Below, one piece after another: positions 44,625-54,049 of a stretch of DNA of 64,000 bases (positions are counted from its first letter, which is position 1; every line of letters starts with the position of its first letter). The translations under genes and the position numbers were made by a program. The DNA comes from Achromobacter sp. Bel (lineage in GTDB: Bacteria; Pseudomonadota; Gammaproteobacteria; Burkholderiales; Burkholderiaceae_B). The stretch spans positions 34,053-98,052 of the forward strand of contig NZ_JABBJN010000022.1 in NCBI RefSeq assembly GCF_012928505.1, written 5' to 3'. The notes beneath the pieces were generated by a model. It was not told where the DNA came from, made no database searches, and saw nothing but the letters and a program-made list of their open reading frames with translations.

Positions 44625-45808
44625 CGGGAAAAGTACTCCGCAATGCCTTGGTCCGCCATCGCCCAGCCGAGTTCGGCCAGATGCATGTCGTCGCGCACCA
44701 TGCCGGGTTCGAACGGGATGCTGTAGAGGTCCAGGCAACCCATCTGATACCGCTGGCACATGCCGGTAATGGCAGCCACCACCGGGTCGAATCGCTCGAC
44801 GTCCAGGATCAGCTTGGGATTGAACGGCTGAATGACGAAATACGCCTTCACCTTGCGTCGTTGCAGCAAGGCCATCACGCGCGACAGGTCACCCAGCTCG
44901 GTGCGGGTGATCGGATCCACGTCGGCGAATTCGTTGCGTGCCGGCGAATACAGCGGCGCCAGGTACTGCTTGTAGTAGTCGTCGCGGACGTCGTAGGGGT
45001 TGTTGCCGCCGAGGCCGTGTTCGACTTCGCGCGCCTGATGCGTCAGCCGGCCCCACTGCCCTTCGTTCAGGCGGGCGGACGACGGCCAGGACACGAAACG
45101 GTGCGCCGGCACGGACAGCTTGCTGCGCGGACGATCGGGGGCCGGCTCTTTGCGGGCATGCCACCACAGCGACAGCTTGTCCTTGAGCTCGGCCACCTGG
45201 CCATTGGCGATCAGCCACAGCAGACCCCAGTTGGCGTTGTCGCTGATCCAGTTCTGCATCTGCTCGCGGGTGTTCGGCTGGTCCCACAGGCGGTCCCAGA
45301 CCGGGCCCGTCACGTGTTCGGCGAACGCGCTGCGTGGCAATTGGCCGCCCGAGGCAAACCAGGCGGGCGACACCATGATGACCAGCCGCGTGTTCGGCGT
45401 CAGTGAATCCGCCACGGATTCCAGCACGCTGACGATGCCGTAGGACTGGAACATGGCGTGGCCATAGGCCAGCGTCGGCACCTTCAGCTCTTCCGGGAAG
45501 AAGCGGTAAGGCACGAAGCGCAAGTCATGGCTGGACAGTTCCGACGACCCCAGCACGACCAGCGTGCCGTCGCTCAGGGCGTTGCCCAGGCGATTCAGGT
45601 TGACGTGCTGCGTGCCCCAGTCCGGACCCAGGTTGGGCAGGTAGTTGCTCTTGTCGGCAGCGGCCGCGGACGGAGCCGATACCGGCGTCACGATGCGGCT
45701 GAGCAAGTCATCCGCGCCGCAGTACGCCCCGAACGCCAGTGCCACGGCGGTTGCGGCGGCCGCGACGTGGGACCACAACTGCGTATTACGAAGTATGGGC
45801 AGCGACAT
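44621..45808 (-). CDS. DltD-like acyl transfer protein
   Basis: This 395-residue protein has an N-terminal membrane anchor (about 14-33) and a large periplasmic SGNH-like domain. The nucleophile serine is in VVLGSSELSSHD near residue 86 and the catalytic D-x-x-H is DDMHLAELGW near 377. It should transfer the aminoacyl group to the final acceptor. I start at MSLPILRN, overlapping dltC by 23 bases. Confidence 0.87.
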   Translation of the reverse strand: MSLPILRNTQLWSHVAAAATAVALAFGAYCGADDLLSRIVTPVSAPSAAAADKSNYLPNLGPDWGTQHVNLNRLGNALSDGTLVVLGSSELSSHDLRFVPYRFFPEELKVPTLAYGHAMFQSYGIVSVLESVADSLTPNTRLVIMVSPAWFASGGQLPRSAFAEHVTGPVWDRLWDQPNTREQMQNWISDNANWGLLWLIANGQVAELKDKLSLWWHARKEPAPDRPRSKLSVPAHRFVSWPSSARLNEGQWGRLTHQAREVEHGLGGNNPYDVRDDYYKQYLAPLYSPARNEFADVDPITRTELGDLSRVMALLQRRKVKAYFVIQPFNPKLILDVERFDPVVAAITGMCQRYQMGCLDLYSIPFEPGMVRDDMHLAELGWAMADQGIAEYFSR

Positions 45809-46025
45809 AGCCGGCAAGCGTGCGGACCGACTGGAGGTGCTCGGCGATCTCGGGAGCCGGGATGCTGCAACCGTACTCCGACTCGACCGCCAGCGTGATG
45901 TCCACCGCGGCCAGGGAATCAACCAGGCCAGTGGCAATCAACTGCGTATCGGGGGTGACTTTCTTCATGACGATCGACTCGACGATCTCGCCGATCTTGG
46001 TGTGGAGTTCTTGCTCGGTATGCAT
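45786..46025 (-). CDS. DltC-like carrier protein
   Basis: This 79-residue acyl-carrier-type protein has the phosphopantetheine site S37 in GLVDSLAAVD. It carries the activated amino acid from the DltA ligase to the MBOAT. I start at MHTEQELHTK. It is the first gene of the operon, ahead of dltD. Confidence 0.88.
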   Translation of the reverse strand: MHTEQELHTKIGEIVESIVMKKVTPDTQLIATGLVDSLAAVDITLAVESEYGCSIPAPEIAEHLQSVRTLAGYVAAHTS

Positions 46026-46235
46026 AGATAGTGCAGGTTGCCTCGTCGGCAAAACATCCCCATCCCCTGGGATTCAGGCAGACGAGAATACAGAAAAATG
46101 CTGAAGCTCAACTGACGGTTCCAGCGATCCAGATCGGCATCAAGATGCACTTGGTTACATCAAAATCGAAATCGCGATGCCGATCGCAGGCGCAATCATT
46201 GCATTTTGGCCGTTGAATCGCCATGAAACTTTTGG

Positions 46236-46282
46236 GGTAAATCGCGAGAAAAGGCTGGTAAACGTAACGCCTGCGGGTAAAT
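46236..46282. promoter_or_regulatory. Three GGTAAA(T/C) direct repeats
   Basis: GGTAAAT (46236), GGTAAAC (46257) and GGTAAAT (46276) recur at 21- and 19-base steps, two DNA turns each, so all face the same side. Direct repeats of this sort suit OmpR/PhoP-like response regulators; the regulator is unknown. Confidence 0.35.
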
Positions 46283-46419
46283 CCTGGGTGCTGCGTTGCG
46301 GCAGAACGACAAATTCCGGCGCCCCTCCCGTCCCTTTTGCTCATGGCCCCAATAATCGACGCCGGATTTTCCGGCAAAAACCAAAGGGCATGGAGTCGCC
46401 GCTCCTGCCCGGCGCAGGC

Positions 46420-46449
46420 AAAAAAAAGCCCGCTTGCGCGGGCTTTTCG
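46420..46449 (-). terminator. Terminator of the slyB-like gene
   Basis: AAAAGCCCGC and GCGGGCTTTT pair around a GCAA centre, with eight T on the reverse strand, 20 bases past the stop codon. Confidence 0.9.
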
Positions 46450-46469
46450 ACAACGGACGCTTTTGCCGC

Positions 46470-46973
46470 TTACATCGGCGTGACGCGGGTCGGACCCGCG
46501 CCGCTGATCACCTGGACACGCTGGCCCACGCTGACGGGCACATCCGCTTCCTGAGCGACCACGCGAGTTTCGCCGTTGTCCAGGCGCACGGTGATTTCGT
46601 AGCCGGAATTCGTGCCGACGCGGTTTTCCACGGCGTTACCCGCCAAGGCGCCCAGGATCGCGCCGCCGACGGTGGCGATGGTGCGGCCCGTGCCGCCGCC
46701 GATGGCGTTGCCGGCCACACCGCCCAATGCGCCGCCAGCCAACATGCCGACACCGCTGGATTTGTCGTTCTGGATCACGATCGGGCGCACGCCCGTGACC
46801 GTGCCCGTACGGACGATCTGCTCGCGCTGGGCTTGGTCGTAGCTATACACGCCGCTGGACGCGCTGCGATTGGCGCAACCGCCCAGGACAGCCATCGACG
46901 TCACAACGGCTGCAATGGCCAACCACCGGCCAGTACGCGGCGTCACCAGGGAAAGAGATTTGCTTTGGTTCAT
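46470..46973 (-). CDS. SlyB-like glycine-zipper outer-membrane lipoprotein
   Basis: This 167-residue protein has a lipoprotein signal with lipobox LGGC and a Gly/Ala-rich glycine-zipper 2TM segment (LAGGALGGVAGNAIGGGTGR) in the middle. The C-terminal beta domain has YEITVRLDNGETRVV. Family members stabilise the outer membrane under stress. I start at MNQSKSLS; the longer frame upstream is not family-like. Confidence 0.88.
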   Translation of the reverse strand: MNQSKSLSLVTPRTGRWLAIAAVVTSMAVLGGCANRSASSGVYSYDQAQREQIVRTGTVTGVRPIVIQNDKSSGVGMLAGGALGGVAGNAIGGGTGRTIATVGGAILGALAGNAVENRVGTNSGYEITVRLDNGETRVVAQEADVPVSVGQRVQVISGAGPTRVTPM

Positions 46974-47180
46974 TTGGACTCCTCGATCGGGCACTGCCGA
47001 CGACTGTTGATCATAATACCCTGCCGCGAACAGACGGCGCCCTCGGCTGCAACACACTGAAACTCACAGCCAAAAGGTGAAAACAGCACTTTGATCACGG
47101 CGGCCACACGGCCGCCTTTCGAAAATACGATGCGGGTTCGACCATCCCGCCGCATCGCGGTTCCCGGGGAGCGAAGGCGA
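46974..47180. other. Intergenic region between slyB-like and pfkB-family genes
   Basis: A stable GGCGGCC/GGCCGCC hairpin lies at 47099-47117 and a CGATGCGG/CCGCATCG hairpin at about 47129-47157. The former may end transcription of the kinase gene. No gene seen. Confidence 0.4.
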
Positions 47181-48122
47181 TCAAGCGGGCAAATGGATGC
47201 CGTAGGTCGCGTGCAGCACGGCGTCAATCTCCGCGCGCGACGGTGCGTAGTTCTGCGGGCCGCGCGACGCGATCTTGACCGCGCCCATGACGTTGCCCAA
47301 GCGGCAGCTGTCTTCCCAATTCCAGCCGCTGGTCAGGCCATAGAGCAGGCCGCCGCGCTGTGCATCGCCGCAACCGGTCGGGTCAACGACCTCCGAGGCG
47401 CGCACCGGCGCAATCTGCACGGTCTTGCCGCCGGTGTACAGCGTCGCGCCTTCGGCGCCGCGCGTCACCACGACGGCTTGGAGCGTGGCGGCGATATCGG
47501 CCACGCTGCGGCCCGTGCGCTGCTCGACGATGCCCGCTTCGTAATCGTTGACGGTCAACGCCTGTGCCAGCTTGAGCATGCGCTCCAGGTCGGCGCCATC
47601 GAACAACGGCATGGCCTGGCCCAGATCGAAAATGAACGGAATACCGCGGCGGTGCAGGCGTTCGGCGTGGGCGAACATGCCTTCCTTGGCGTCCGGCGCC
47701 ACGATGGCCCAGGCGGCATCCGCGTCGCTCAGGTCGTTTTCCGCGGCGAACGACATGGCGCCCGGGTGGAAGGCGGTGATCTGGTTGCCGTCCAGGTCGG
47801 TGGTGATGAAGCACTGCGCAGTGAAGGTGTCGGGGATGACCTTGACACGGCCGGTGTCGATGCCCAGGCCCGACAGGCGTTCCATGTATTCGCCGGCGTC
47901 TTCGCCCACGGTCGCCACCGGCACCGGCTTGCCGCCCAGCAGATTCATGCTGTAGGCAATGTTGCCGGAGCAGCCGCCATATTCCTTGCGCATGCTGGGG
48001 ACAAGGAAGGACACGCTAAGCGATTGGATGCGGTCAGCAAGAATGTGCTCTTTGAAGCGGCCTTCGAACACCGCGATCGTGTCGAACGCCATCGAGCCGC
48101 AAACCAGGACAGGGGTTGCCAT
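47181..48122 (-). CDS. PfkB-family carbohydrate/nucleoside kinase
   Basis: This 313-residue kinase has the family glycine motif GGCSGNIAYSMNLLGG at 49-64 and the anion-hole/catalytic motif DPTGCGDAQRGG with base D253. Among PfkB enzymes it looks most like adenosine or ribokinase-type sugar kinases. I start at MATPVLVCG, eight bases after AAAGGA; an ATG three codons earlier lies on the ribosome site. The phosphorylated compound is not predictable. Confidence 0.88.
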   Translation of the reverse strand: MATPVLVCGSMAFDTIAVFEGRFKEHILADRIQSLSVSFLVPSMRKEYGGCSGNIAYSMNLLGGKPVPVATVGEDAGEYMERLSGLGIDTGRVKVIPDTFTAQCFITTDLDGNQITAFHPGAMSFAAENDLSDADAAWAIVAPDAKEGMFAHAERLHRRGIPFIFDLGQAMPLFDGADLERMLKLAQALTVNDYEAGIVEQRTGRSVADIAATLQAVVVTRGAEGATLYTGGKTVQIAPVRASEVVDPTGCGDAQRGGLLYGLTSGWNWEDSCRLGNVMGAVKIASRGPQNYAPSRAEIDAVLHATYGIHLPA

Positions 48123-48134
48123 GCTTGTCATCCT

Positions 48135-49529
48135 TTAAGGAAAGAACTTATCGAGTTGGTAGCCATTGACCTGCACACCGGTCACTTCAATGGGCACGGA
48201 GATCTTGAGCTCGCCAGCCGGGCCGAACGGGCCGCTCAACTGTTCGGGCGTCAGGTAGTTTTCGGGCATCAGCACTTTGCGCACCACCACCGTATCCGAC
48301 AGATCGGTCAGGTCCAGCACCAGGGCCGGCCAATGCTGCGGCTTGTCATAGCGGTTGCGCAGCACCAGGTTCAATACCAGGCGGCTGCGGCCGTCGTCGA
48401 TGGCGGCGGCGCCGGGCGGCGGCTGCAGCGACGAGGAGGAAATCGCGATGCGCTCCAGGCGCCGGGCGTAACCCACCGCGCACCCCAGGGGCTTGCACGC
48501 GACGTCCAGTACCGGCCGCAGCGCCGGCACGGAATTGGCGATGTCGGTGCGGTAGGCATACACCATCTGCAGGCCCAGCGCGATCAAGCCCACCAGGCAG
48601 GCGTAGCCCCACACTTTGCGCAACAGGCCACGGCGCTCCTGCCGGTCCTGGTCCAGGAACTCGGGCGGGGCGCGGCCCACGTCGGTCGCGCTGGAATAGC
48701 GGGTGCGCGTGTCGCCCAGGACAGGCTCGCGCGTCTCGTCGTCGAGCTCGTCGTCGTCATCGCCGTCGTCGCGGATGCGGAAATCGCGTGGACGGGCGTC
48801 GCCGCGATCGTCGTGATCATCGAAGTCGTCTCGATGGCCGCCGGAGGGGGCCTCGGGGTGCTCGTCTTCACGGTCGCGATCGTCTTCGTCATCGCGGGCG
48901 GCGAAGGACGGCTCGGCCGGGGCGGCGCCGCGTCGGCGGGCGTCCCAATCGATGACCGGCTCCGTGGCGCGCGATGCGATGACGGGTTCGTTGCGCGACG
49001 CAGGCTGGGCTGACGGCGCCCAGCGCGGCGCGGGCTCGTGGACCGGCTCCGGGTGGCGCGCGAAGGCGGCGTGGCGGGCGCTGTCATGCAGGTCGCTGTC
49101 GTCCTCGCCGTCATCATCGACCTCATTTTCCGGCAGATCCTCATCCGGCTCGGTGTGCCGGCGGATGGCTTCGCGGCCGCGCAGCACGGCCGGCGGCACG
49201 GTGGGCGCAACAGGCGCAACGGGCGTGACCGGGGCGGGAACGGGTGCGGGCGGAGGGGGAGTCGGCGCCGGAATGGGTTCGTCTTCCCACGGGGCGATCT
49301 GGCGAGGCGGTTCCGCGGAGGGCCGCGACAGCGGCGGCGGCACCACCGGAGGCATGGCCGGAACGGCCGGCGGCGTCGCCGGCGCGCCGGATTCCGGCAG
49401 CAGGCATGCCCGGCCGTCGAAGACGGTCGAGCACGCGCCGCAGCGCACCAGGCCGTTACGGACCCGGAGTTGGTCAGGCACCACCTTGAACGAGGTGCCG
49501 CACTGGGGGCAGCGGGTGGTCAGAGCCAT
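48135..49529 (-). CDS. MJ0042 zinc-ribbon / DUF3426 membrane protein
   Basis: This 464-residue protein begins with a zinc ribbon (C7, C10, C30, C33). A long proline-, aspartate- and arginine-rich linker of low complexity follows (about 45-290), then one membrane helix near 306-325 and a DUF3426 domain at the C terminus. Such proteins occur next to prmA in beta-proteobacteria; their function is not known. It follows prmA by 24 bases. Confidence 0.88.
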   Translation of the reverse strand: MALTTRCPQCGTSFKVVPDQLRVRNGLVRCGACSTVFDGRACLLPESGAPATPPAVPAMPPVVPPPLSRPSAEPPRQIAPWEDEPIPAPTPPPPAPVPAPVTPVAPVAPTVPPAVLRGREAIRRHTEPDEDLPENEVDDDGEDDSDLHDSARHAAFARHPEPVHEPAPRWAPSAQPASRNEPVIASRATEPVIDWDARRRGAAPAEPSFAARDDEDDRDREDEHPEAPSGGHRDDFDDHDDRGDARPRDFRIRDDGDDDDELDDETREPVLGDTRTRYSSATDVGRAPPEFLDQDRQERRGLLRKVWGYACLVGLIALGLQMVYAYRTDIANSVPALRPVLDVACKPLGCAVGYARRLERIAISSSSLQPPPGAAAIDDGRSRLVLNLVLRNRYDKPQHWPALVLDLTDLSDTVVVRKVLMPENYLTPEQLSGPFGPAGELKISVPIEVTGVQVNGYQLDKFFP

Positions 49530-49553
49530 GTCGCGATCCTGCCGAACCGCCGC

Positions 49554-50480
49554 TCAGGCCTTCTGGCCGTGCAGGCAGACCCAGCCGTCACGTGCGCGCC
49601 AGACCGACATGGCGATCCAGGGCGCATAGGCGGCGGCCACTTCTTCGGCCTGGCGCTCCAGCACGCCGGACAGCACCAGATGGCCGCCCGCGGCGACGCG
49701 GCCGGCCAGCATCGGCGCCAGCACCTTCAGCGGATTGGACAGGATGTTGGCGACGACGACCTGGAAGGTGCCGTCAGCCAGTGCATCCGGCAACATGGCC
49801 TGCAGCTCGACGCGGTTGACCTCGGCGTTGTAGGCGGTGCTTTGCACGGCCTGCGCGTCGATGTCCACCGCCTGCGTCGGGCCCGCGCCCAGCTTGCGGG
49901 CGGCAATGGCCAGAATGCCCGAACCGCAGCCGTAGTCCAGCAACGTGGCGCCCGCCGGCAGCTCGGCTTCCAGCCATGCCAGGCACAGGTGGGTCGTGGG
50001 ATGGCTGCCGGTGCCAAAGGCCAGGCCCGGATCCAGTTCGATATGGATCGCGCCCTCGCCCGTGGCGGCCGGGTCGAAGCCGGGCACGTCGGGGTTGTCG
50101 CGGTGCCAGCTGGGCACGATCCACAAGCGTTCGGCGATGTGGATCGGGCCGAACTGCGATTGCGTCAGGCGCACCCAATCGGCGTCGGGGACGTCGCGCA
50201 GGGTCCAGCCCGCGAACAGCGCCGGGTCCAGTTCGCCCGCCGCGGCGGCCTCTTCCATGATCTGCGCGGGATCGGCTCCATCGGGCAACAAGGCGACAAC
50301 GCGGTTGCGGTCCCAGGCCTGCACGTCGGGCTCGGTGCCGGGTTCGCCGAACAGCGGGCGTTCGTCGTCAGTGCCGAAATCGGCGTCTTCCACGGAAACG
50401 GACAGCACGCCCGCTTCCAGCAGCGCGTCCGACAAGGCTTCGGCCTGCGCCTCTAGGCAATGGAGCACGAGTTCACGCAT
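49554..50480 (-). CDS. prmA: Ribosomal protein L11 methyltransferase
   Basis: This 308-residue enzyme trimethylates L11 using S-adenosylmethionine. The SAM-binding motif [15 protein letters not shown] is near 173, and [15 protein letters not shown] carries the NxxxxP-type catalytic region near 236. It follows accC after strong hairpins, the usual order in this group. Confidence 0.95.
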   Translation of the reverse strand: MRELVLHCLEAQAEALSDALLEAGVLSVSVEDADFGTDDERPLFGEPGTEPDVQAWDRNRVVALLPDGADPAQIMEEAAAAGELDPALFAGWTLRDVPDADWVRLTQSQFGPIHIAERLWIVPSWHRDNPDVPGFDPAATGEGAIHIELDPGLAFGTGSHPTTHLCLAWLEAELPAGATLLDYGCGSGILAIAARKLGAGPTQAVDIDAQAVQSTAYNAEVNRVELQAMLPDALADGTFQVVVANILSNPLKVLAPMLAGRVAAGGHLVLSGVLERQAEEVAAAYAPWIAMSVWRARDGWVCLHGQKA

Positions 50481-50500
50481 GATTATTCTTCCATCTGGTC

Positions 50501-50530
50501 ATCGGGCCGCGGCGGATGCCGCGGCCCGAT
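50501..50530. terminator. Hairpin in the accC-prmA gap
   Basis: ATCGGGCCGCGGC and GCCGCGGCCCGAT form a perfect 13-base stem. A weaker GGCCCCTGAGGGG hairpin lies beside it at about 50550-50563. Confidence 0.55.
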
Positions 50531-50582
50531 GACCGTAAAACAATTAAAAGGCCCCTGAGGGGTTTGCCTTCGGTTCGCCCAA

Positions 50583-50612
50583 AGGCAAAAAGGGGCCGCG
50601 AGGCCCCTAGTG
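50583..50612 (-). terminator. Terminator of accBC
   Basis: On the reverse strand AGGGGCC pairs with GGCCCCT across CTCGC-type loop and TTTTTGCC follows, just past the accC stop. Confidence 0.8.
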
Positions 50613-50617
50613 GTCGG

Positions 50618-51964
50618 TCAGGGACGCTGAGCCAACTTGTTTTCCAGATAATGGATGCTGGTTCCGCCTTCGATGAAACGAGCGTCTTGCAGCAGTTCAC
50701 GGTGCAGCGGGATGTTGGTGGAAATGCCTTCCACCACCATTTCCGACAGCGCGATGCGCATGCGGGCCAGCGCCTGGTCGCGCGTGTCGCCGTACGTGAT
50801 GACCTTGGCGATCATCGAATCGTAGTTCGGCGGCACGAAGTAGCCGTTGTACGCATGCGAATCGATGCGCACGCCAGGACCGCCCGGCGTATGCCAGTTG
50901 GTGATGCGGCCGGGGCTGGGCACGAAGCGGAAAGGATCTTCCGCGTTGATGCGGCATTCGATCGCATGGCCCTTGAACTGGATATCGCGCTGGCGCAACG
51001 TGAACTTCTCGCCGGCGGCGACCAGAATCTGCTGCTGCACCAGGTCGATGCCGGTGATCAGTTCGGTGACCGGGTGTTCGACCTGGATGCGGGTGTTCAT
51101 TTCAATGAAATAGAACTCGCCGTTCTCGAACAGGAATTCGAACGTGCCGGCGCCGCGATAGCCCATCTTGCGGCAAGCATCGGCGCAACGGTCGCCGATG
51201 CGCTCGATCGCGCGGCGGGCGATGCCGGGAGCCGGCGCTTCTTCGATGACTTTCTGGTGGCGGCGCTGCATGGAGCAGTCGCGTTCGCCCAGCCAGACGG
51301 CGTTGCGGCCGCCATCGGCCAGCACCTGGATTTCCACATGGCGAGGGTTCTCGAGGAACTTCTCCATATAGACTTCCGGGTTGTTGAACGCGGCGCCCGC
51401 TTCCGAACGCGTCATGGTGACGGCGTTCAGCAGCGCGGCCTCGGTGTACACCACGCGCATGCCGCGGCCACCGCCGCCGCCTGCCGCCTTGATGATGACC
51501 GGATAACCGACTTCGCGCGCAATGCGGATGATTTCCTGCGGATCTTCGGGCAACGCGCCCTCGGAACCCGGCACCACCGGCACGCCCGCTTCGATCATGG
51601 CGCGCTTGGCGCTGACCTTGTCGCCCATCAGGCGAATGGTGTCGGGACGCGGACCGATGAAGACGAAGCCGCTCTTTTCGACGCGATCGGCGAAGTCGGC
51701 ATTTTCGGACAAGAACCCGTAACCCGGGTGGATTGCCTCGGAATCCGTGACTTCGGCCGCCGAAATGATGGCGGGCATGTTCAGGTAGCTGTCACGCGAC
51801 GGCGCGGGCCCGATGCACACGGATTCATCGGCCAGGCGCACGTACTTGGCTTCGCGGTCAGCCTCGGAGTGCACGACCACGGTTTTGATGCCCAGCTCAC
51901 GGCAAGCGCGCTGAATGCGCAGGGCGATTTCGCCCCGATTGGCGATCAGGATTTTTTCGAACAT
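50618..51964 (-). CDS. accC: Acetyl-CoA carboxylase, biotin carboxylase subunit
   Basis: This 448-residue ATP-grasp enzyme carboxylates biotin on AccB, the first step of fatty acid synthesis. The start [14 protein letters not shown], the glycine loop [11 protein letters not shown] near 165 and the [16 protein letters not shown] metal site near 284 are all exact for the family. It follows accB by nine bases. Confidence 0.97.
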   Translation of the reverse strand: MFEKILIANRGEIALRIQRACRELGIKTVVVHSEADREAKYVRLADESVCIGPAPSRDSYLNMPAIISAAEVTDSEAIHPGYGFLSENADFADRVEKSGFVFIGPRPDTIRLMGDKVSAKRAMIEAGVPVVPGSEGALPEDPQEIIRIAREVGYPVIIKAAGGGGGRGMRVVYTEAALLNAVTMTRSEAGAAFNNPEVYMEKFLENPRHVEIQVLADGGRNAVWLGERDCSMQRRHQKVIEEAPAPGIARRAIERIGDRCADACRKMGYRGAGTFEFLFENGEFYFIEMNTRIQVEHPVTELITGIDLVQQQILVAAGEKFTLRQRDIQFKGHAIECRINAEDPFRFVPSPGRITNWHTPGGPGVRIDSHAYNGYFVPPNYDSMIAKVITYGDTRDQALARMRIALSEMVVEGISTNIPLHRELLQDARFIEGGTSIHYLENKLAQRP

Positions 51965-51973
51965 TTTCAGCTA

Positions 51974-52429
51974 TCAGCCAATGACGAAGAGGGGTTGACC
52001 GTACTCGACGGGCTCACCGTTTTCGACCAGGATTTCTTTGATGACGCCGGACTTGTCGGCTTCGATTTCATTGAGCAGCTTCATGGCTTCAATGATGCAC
52101 AGCGGGTCGCCTTCCTTGACGGTGGCGCCCACGTCGATGAACGGGGCGGCGCCCGGGTTCGGCGAACGGTAGAACGTGCCGACCATCGGCGCCTTCACGA
52201 CATGGCCCTGGATGACCGGAGCGGCTTCGGCGACCGGTGCGGCAGGCGCTGCGGCCGGGGCCACGGGCGCGGCGTGGGCGCCGGCTTCGGGCTGGTGGTA
52301 AGCCACCGGCTGCAAGGTCTGCGAGAACTTGACGATGCGTACCTTGCCTTCGCCTTCGGTGATTTCCAGCTCGGCGATACCCGATTCAGCCACCAGGTCG
52401 ATCAGGGTTTTGAGTTTTCGAAGGTCCAT
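51974..52429 (-). CDS. accB: Biotin carboxyl carrier protein of acetyl-CoA carboxylase
   Basis: This 151-residue protein has an N-terminal dimer region, an Ala/Pro linker (about 51-72) and the biotinyl domain with K117 in EAMKLLNE. It moves the carboxyl group between AccC and the carboxyltransferase. Confidence 0.96.
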   Translation of the reverse strand: MDLRKLKTLIDLVAESGIAELEITEGEGKVRIVKFSQTLQPVAYHQPEAGAHAAPVAPAAAPAAPVAEAAPVIQGHVVKAPMVGTFYRSPNPGAAPFIDVGATVKEGDPLCIIEAMKLLNEIEADKSGVIKEILVENGEPVEYGQPLFVIG

Positions 52430-52516
52430 AGAAGCTGCTTCCCGAGATAGTGTCGACGACGTCCCAGCGTGGGGTCCGCGCCGTATAAGATGTAAAAGCT
52501 GTGAGTTGGTGCGAGA

Positions 52517-52951
52517 TCAGTGCCGCACTGCGTAACGCAGAGCCGCCTCGTAGCCGTCCGCGCCGAGGCCGCTGATAAGGCCTATCGCCAAGTCGGACAG
52601 ATAAGAGTGATGCCTGAAGGGCTCTCGCTTATACAGATTGGACAAATGTACTTCAATAAATGGGATCGCGACCCCGGCCAGCGCATCGCGAATCGCGACG
52701 CTGGTGTGCGTATATGCCGCCGCGTTGATGATGATGAAGTCCGTGCCGTCTTGCCGGGCCGCCTGAATGCGGTCAACCAGCGCACCTTCGTGATTGCCTT
52801 GCCAAGCAGTCAGCTTGGCGCCCAATTCGCCTGCAAGCAATTCCAGGCGCTCATTGATCTGGGGCAGGGTCAGACTGCCGTAGATATGAGGTTCCCGGGT
52901 GCCAAGCAGGTTCAGGTTCGGGCCATGCAATACCAGTATGTTTTGCGCCAT
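52517..52951 (-). CDS. aroQ: 3-Dehydroquinate dehydratase, type II
   Basis: This 144-residue enzyme of the shikimate pathway has [16 protein letters not shown] (catalytic tyrosine), [17 protein letters not shown] and EVHLSN. I start at [10 protein letters not shown]; the earlier TTG lacks a ribosome site. It precedes accB, with 87 bases between, which may hold the accBC promoter. Confidence 0.95.
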   Translation of the reverse strand: MAQNILVLHGPNLNLLGTREPHIYGSLTLPQINERLELLAGELGAKLTAWQGNHEGALVDRIQAARQDGTDFIIINAAAYTHTSVAIRDALAGVAIPFIEVHLSNLYKREPFRHHSYLSDLAIGLISGLGADGYEAALRYAVRH

Positions 52952-53040
52952 GCGCTTGCCAATGAGTGGATTGCCAATTGTTGGCAAAACAGCCGATAAA
53001 CCAGCTTTTTACGCCAATTCCTACTATTTGTCCAACAGAC

Positions 53041-53589
53041 TTACGCCTTCAAACCAGAGAGGGTTTGATGCAGGTCGTCGGGCTGGATTTCACCCAATAT
53101 CTTCCGGTTAATTCCGCCATCGGCATTGAACACGATGGTAAAAGGCAGGCCGCCACTGGGATTTCCAAGCTTGCGCAGGGTATCGATTGCCCCGGCGCCG
53201 ATCACCCACAACGGGTAGGAAACTTGCACTTTCTCGACAAATTTTTGCATATTCGCCGCCGAATCGACACCGATGCCGACAAATCGGACGTGCGGGTACT
53301 TTTTCTGCATGGCGTCGAGTTCAGGCATTTCCCTGACACACGGTGCGCACCAGGTCGCCCAGAAATTGACCACCATCGGCTGGCCTTTCCAACTGGCCAG
53401 CGTATGGGTCGCACCCTTCAAGTCGGGCATCTGCAACTGCATCAGCCCCGCGACGGGGTCGCCCGCCGCAGGATCTCCCGCTTTGGCAGGTGCGGCGGAA
53501 TCCTGGGACTTGCGGCCCATCCAGGTAAAAGCGCCCGCAACCGTGGCGGCCACCGCCACGCCGGCGGAAAGAAGGAGGCGTCGATTCAT
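53041..53589 (-). CDS. TlpA-family thiol:disulfide reductase
   Basis: This 182-residue periplasmic thioredoxin-like protein has an N-terminal signal or anchor (about 4-24) and the redox site WCAPC (C81, C84). TlpA/ResA proteins reduce cysteines in cytochrome c or copper-site assembly. I start at MNRRLLLSA; an upstream in-frame reading continues through the tandem repeats only because those contain no stop. Confidence 0.9.
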   Translation of the reverse strand: MNRRLLLSAGVAVAATVAGAFTWMGRKSQDSAAPAKAGDPAAGDPVAGLMQLQMPDLKGATHTLASWKGQPMVVNFWATWCAPCVREMPELDAMQKKYPHVRFVGIGVDSAANMQKFVEKVQVSYPLWVIGAGAIDTLRKLGNPSGGLPFTIVFNADGGINRKILGEIQPDDLHQTLSGLKA

Positions 53590-53614
53590 GGCGCGATCAT
53601 AACCGGTGCCGCCG

Positions 53615-54015
53615 TTTTTTGTCGTCGGGCCGTCCCAAGACAAAAACGCCCCCTCGGGGGGCAGCAAGCACGCGCAGCGGGCGCAGCGTGGGGGCCCTTT
53701 TTGTCGCCGGGCCGCCCCAAGACAAAAAACGCCCCCTCGGGGGGCAGCAAGCCCGCGCAGCGGGCGCAGCGTGGGGGCCTTTTTGTCGCCGGGCCGCCCC
53801 AAGACAAAAGCGCCCCCTCGGGGGCAGCAAGCACGCGTAGCGGGCGCAGCGTGGGGGCCCTTTTTGTCGCCGGGCCGCCCCAAGACAAAAGCGCCCCCTC
53901 GGGGGGCAGCAAGCCCGCGCAGCGGGCGCAGCGTGGGGGCCTTTTTTTTCGCCGGGCCGTCCCAAGACAAAAACGCCCCCTCGGGGGGCAGCAAGCCCGC
54001 GCAGCGTGGGGGGCC
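53615..54015 (+). repeat. Five tandem copies of an ~82 bp GC-rich repeat
   Basis: Units begin at 53615, 53698, 53780, 53861 and 53942 and measure 83, 82, 81, 81 and 74 bases. Each runs TTTTTGTCGCCGGGCCG, CCCAAGACAAAA, a GCCCCCTCGGGGGGC stem, GCAAGC, CGCGCAGCGGGCGCAGCG and TGGGGGCC. The last copy lacks one CGGGCGCAG block. GGGGGCC with TTTTTG at unit joins could act as hairpin-plus-T-run terminators on the plus strand. The array fills the gap between the divergent tlpA and mpl starts. Single diverged copies lie at 13221 and 40037. Confidence 0.9.
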
Positions 54016-54049
54016 TCTATATATACAATGCAGGGCAGGAGAGTTTTCA

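Larger units (their letters stand above)
46026..46469. other. Long regulatory region upstream of the dra operon
   Basis: This 444-base gap is AT-richer than its flanks. It contains three GGTAAA(T/C) direct repeats at 46236, 46257 and 46276 and the slyB-like terminator at its far end. I see no coding sequence in it. The operon promoter should lie here. Confidence 0.5.

Noticed and set aside
47129..47157. tRNA-like T-arm sequence (GGGTTCGACC in a stem)
   Set aside because: No matching acceptor, D or anticodon arms around it and the loop size is wrong.
53615..54015. CRISPR array
   Set aside because: The whole unit repeats, including what would be spacers; there are no unique spacers and no cas genes.
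53606..54049. Possible proline/glutamine/glycine repeat protein or long N-terminal extension of mpl
   Set aside because: The sequence is a tandem intergenic repeat with varying unit lengths; the mpl family start and its ribosome site lie after it.
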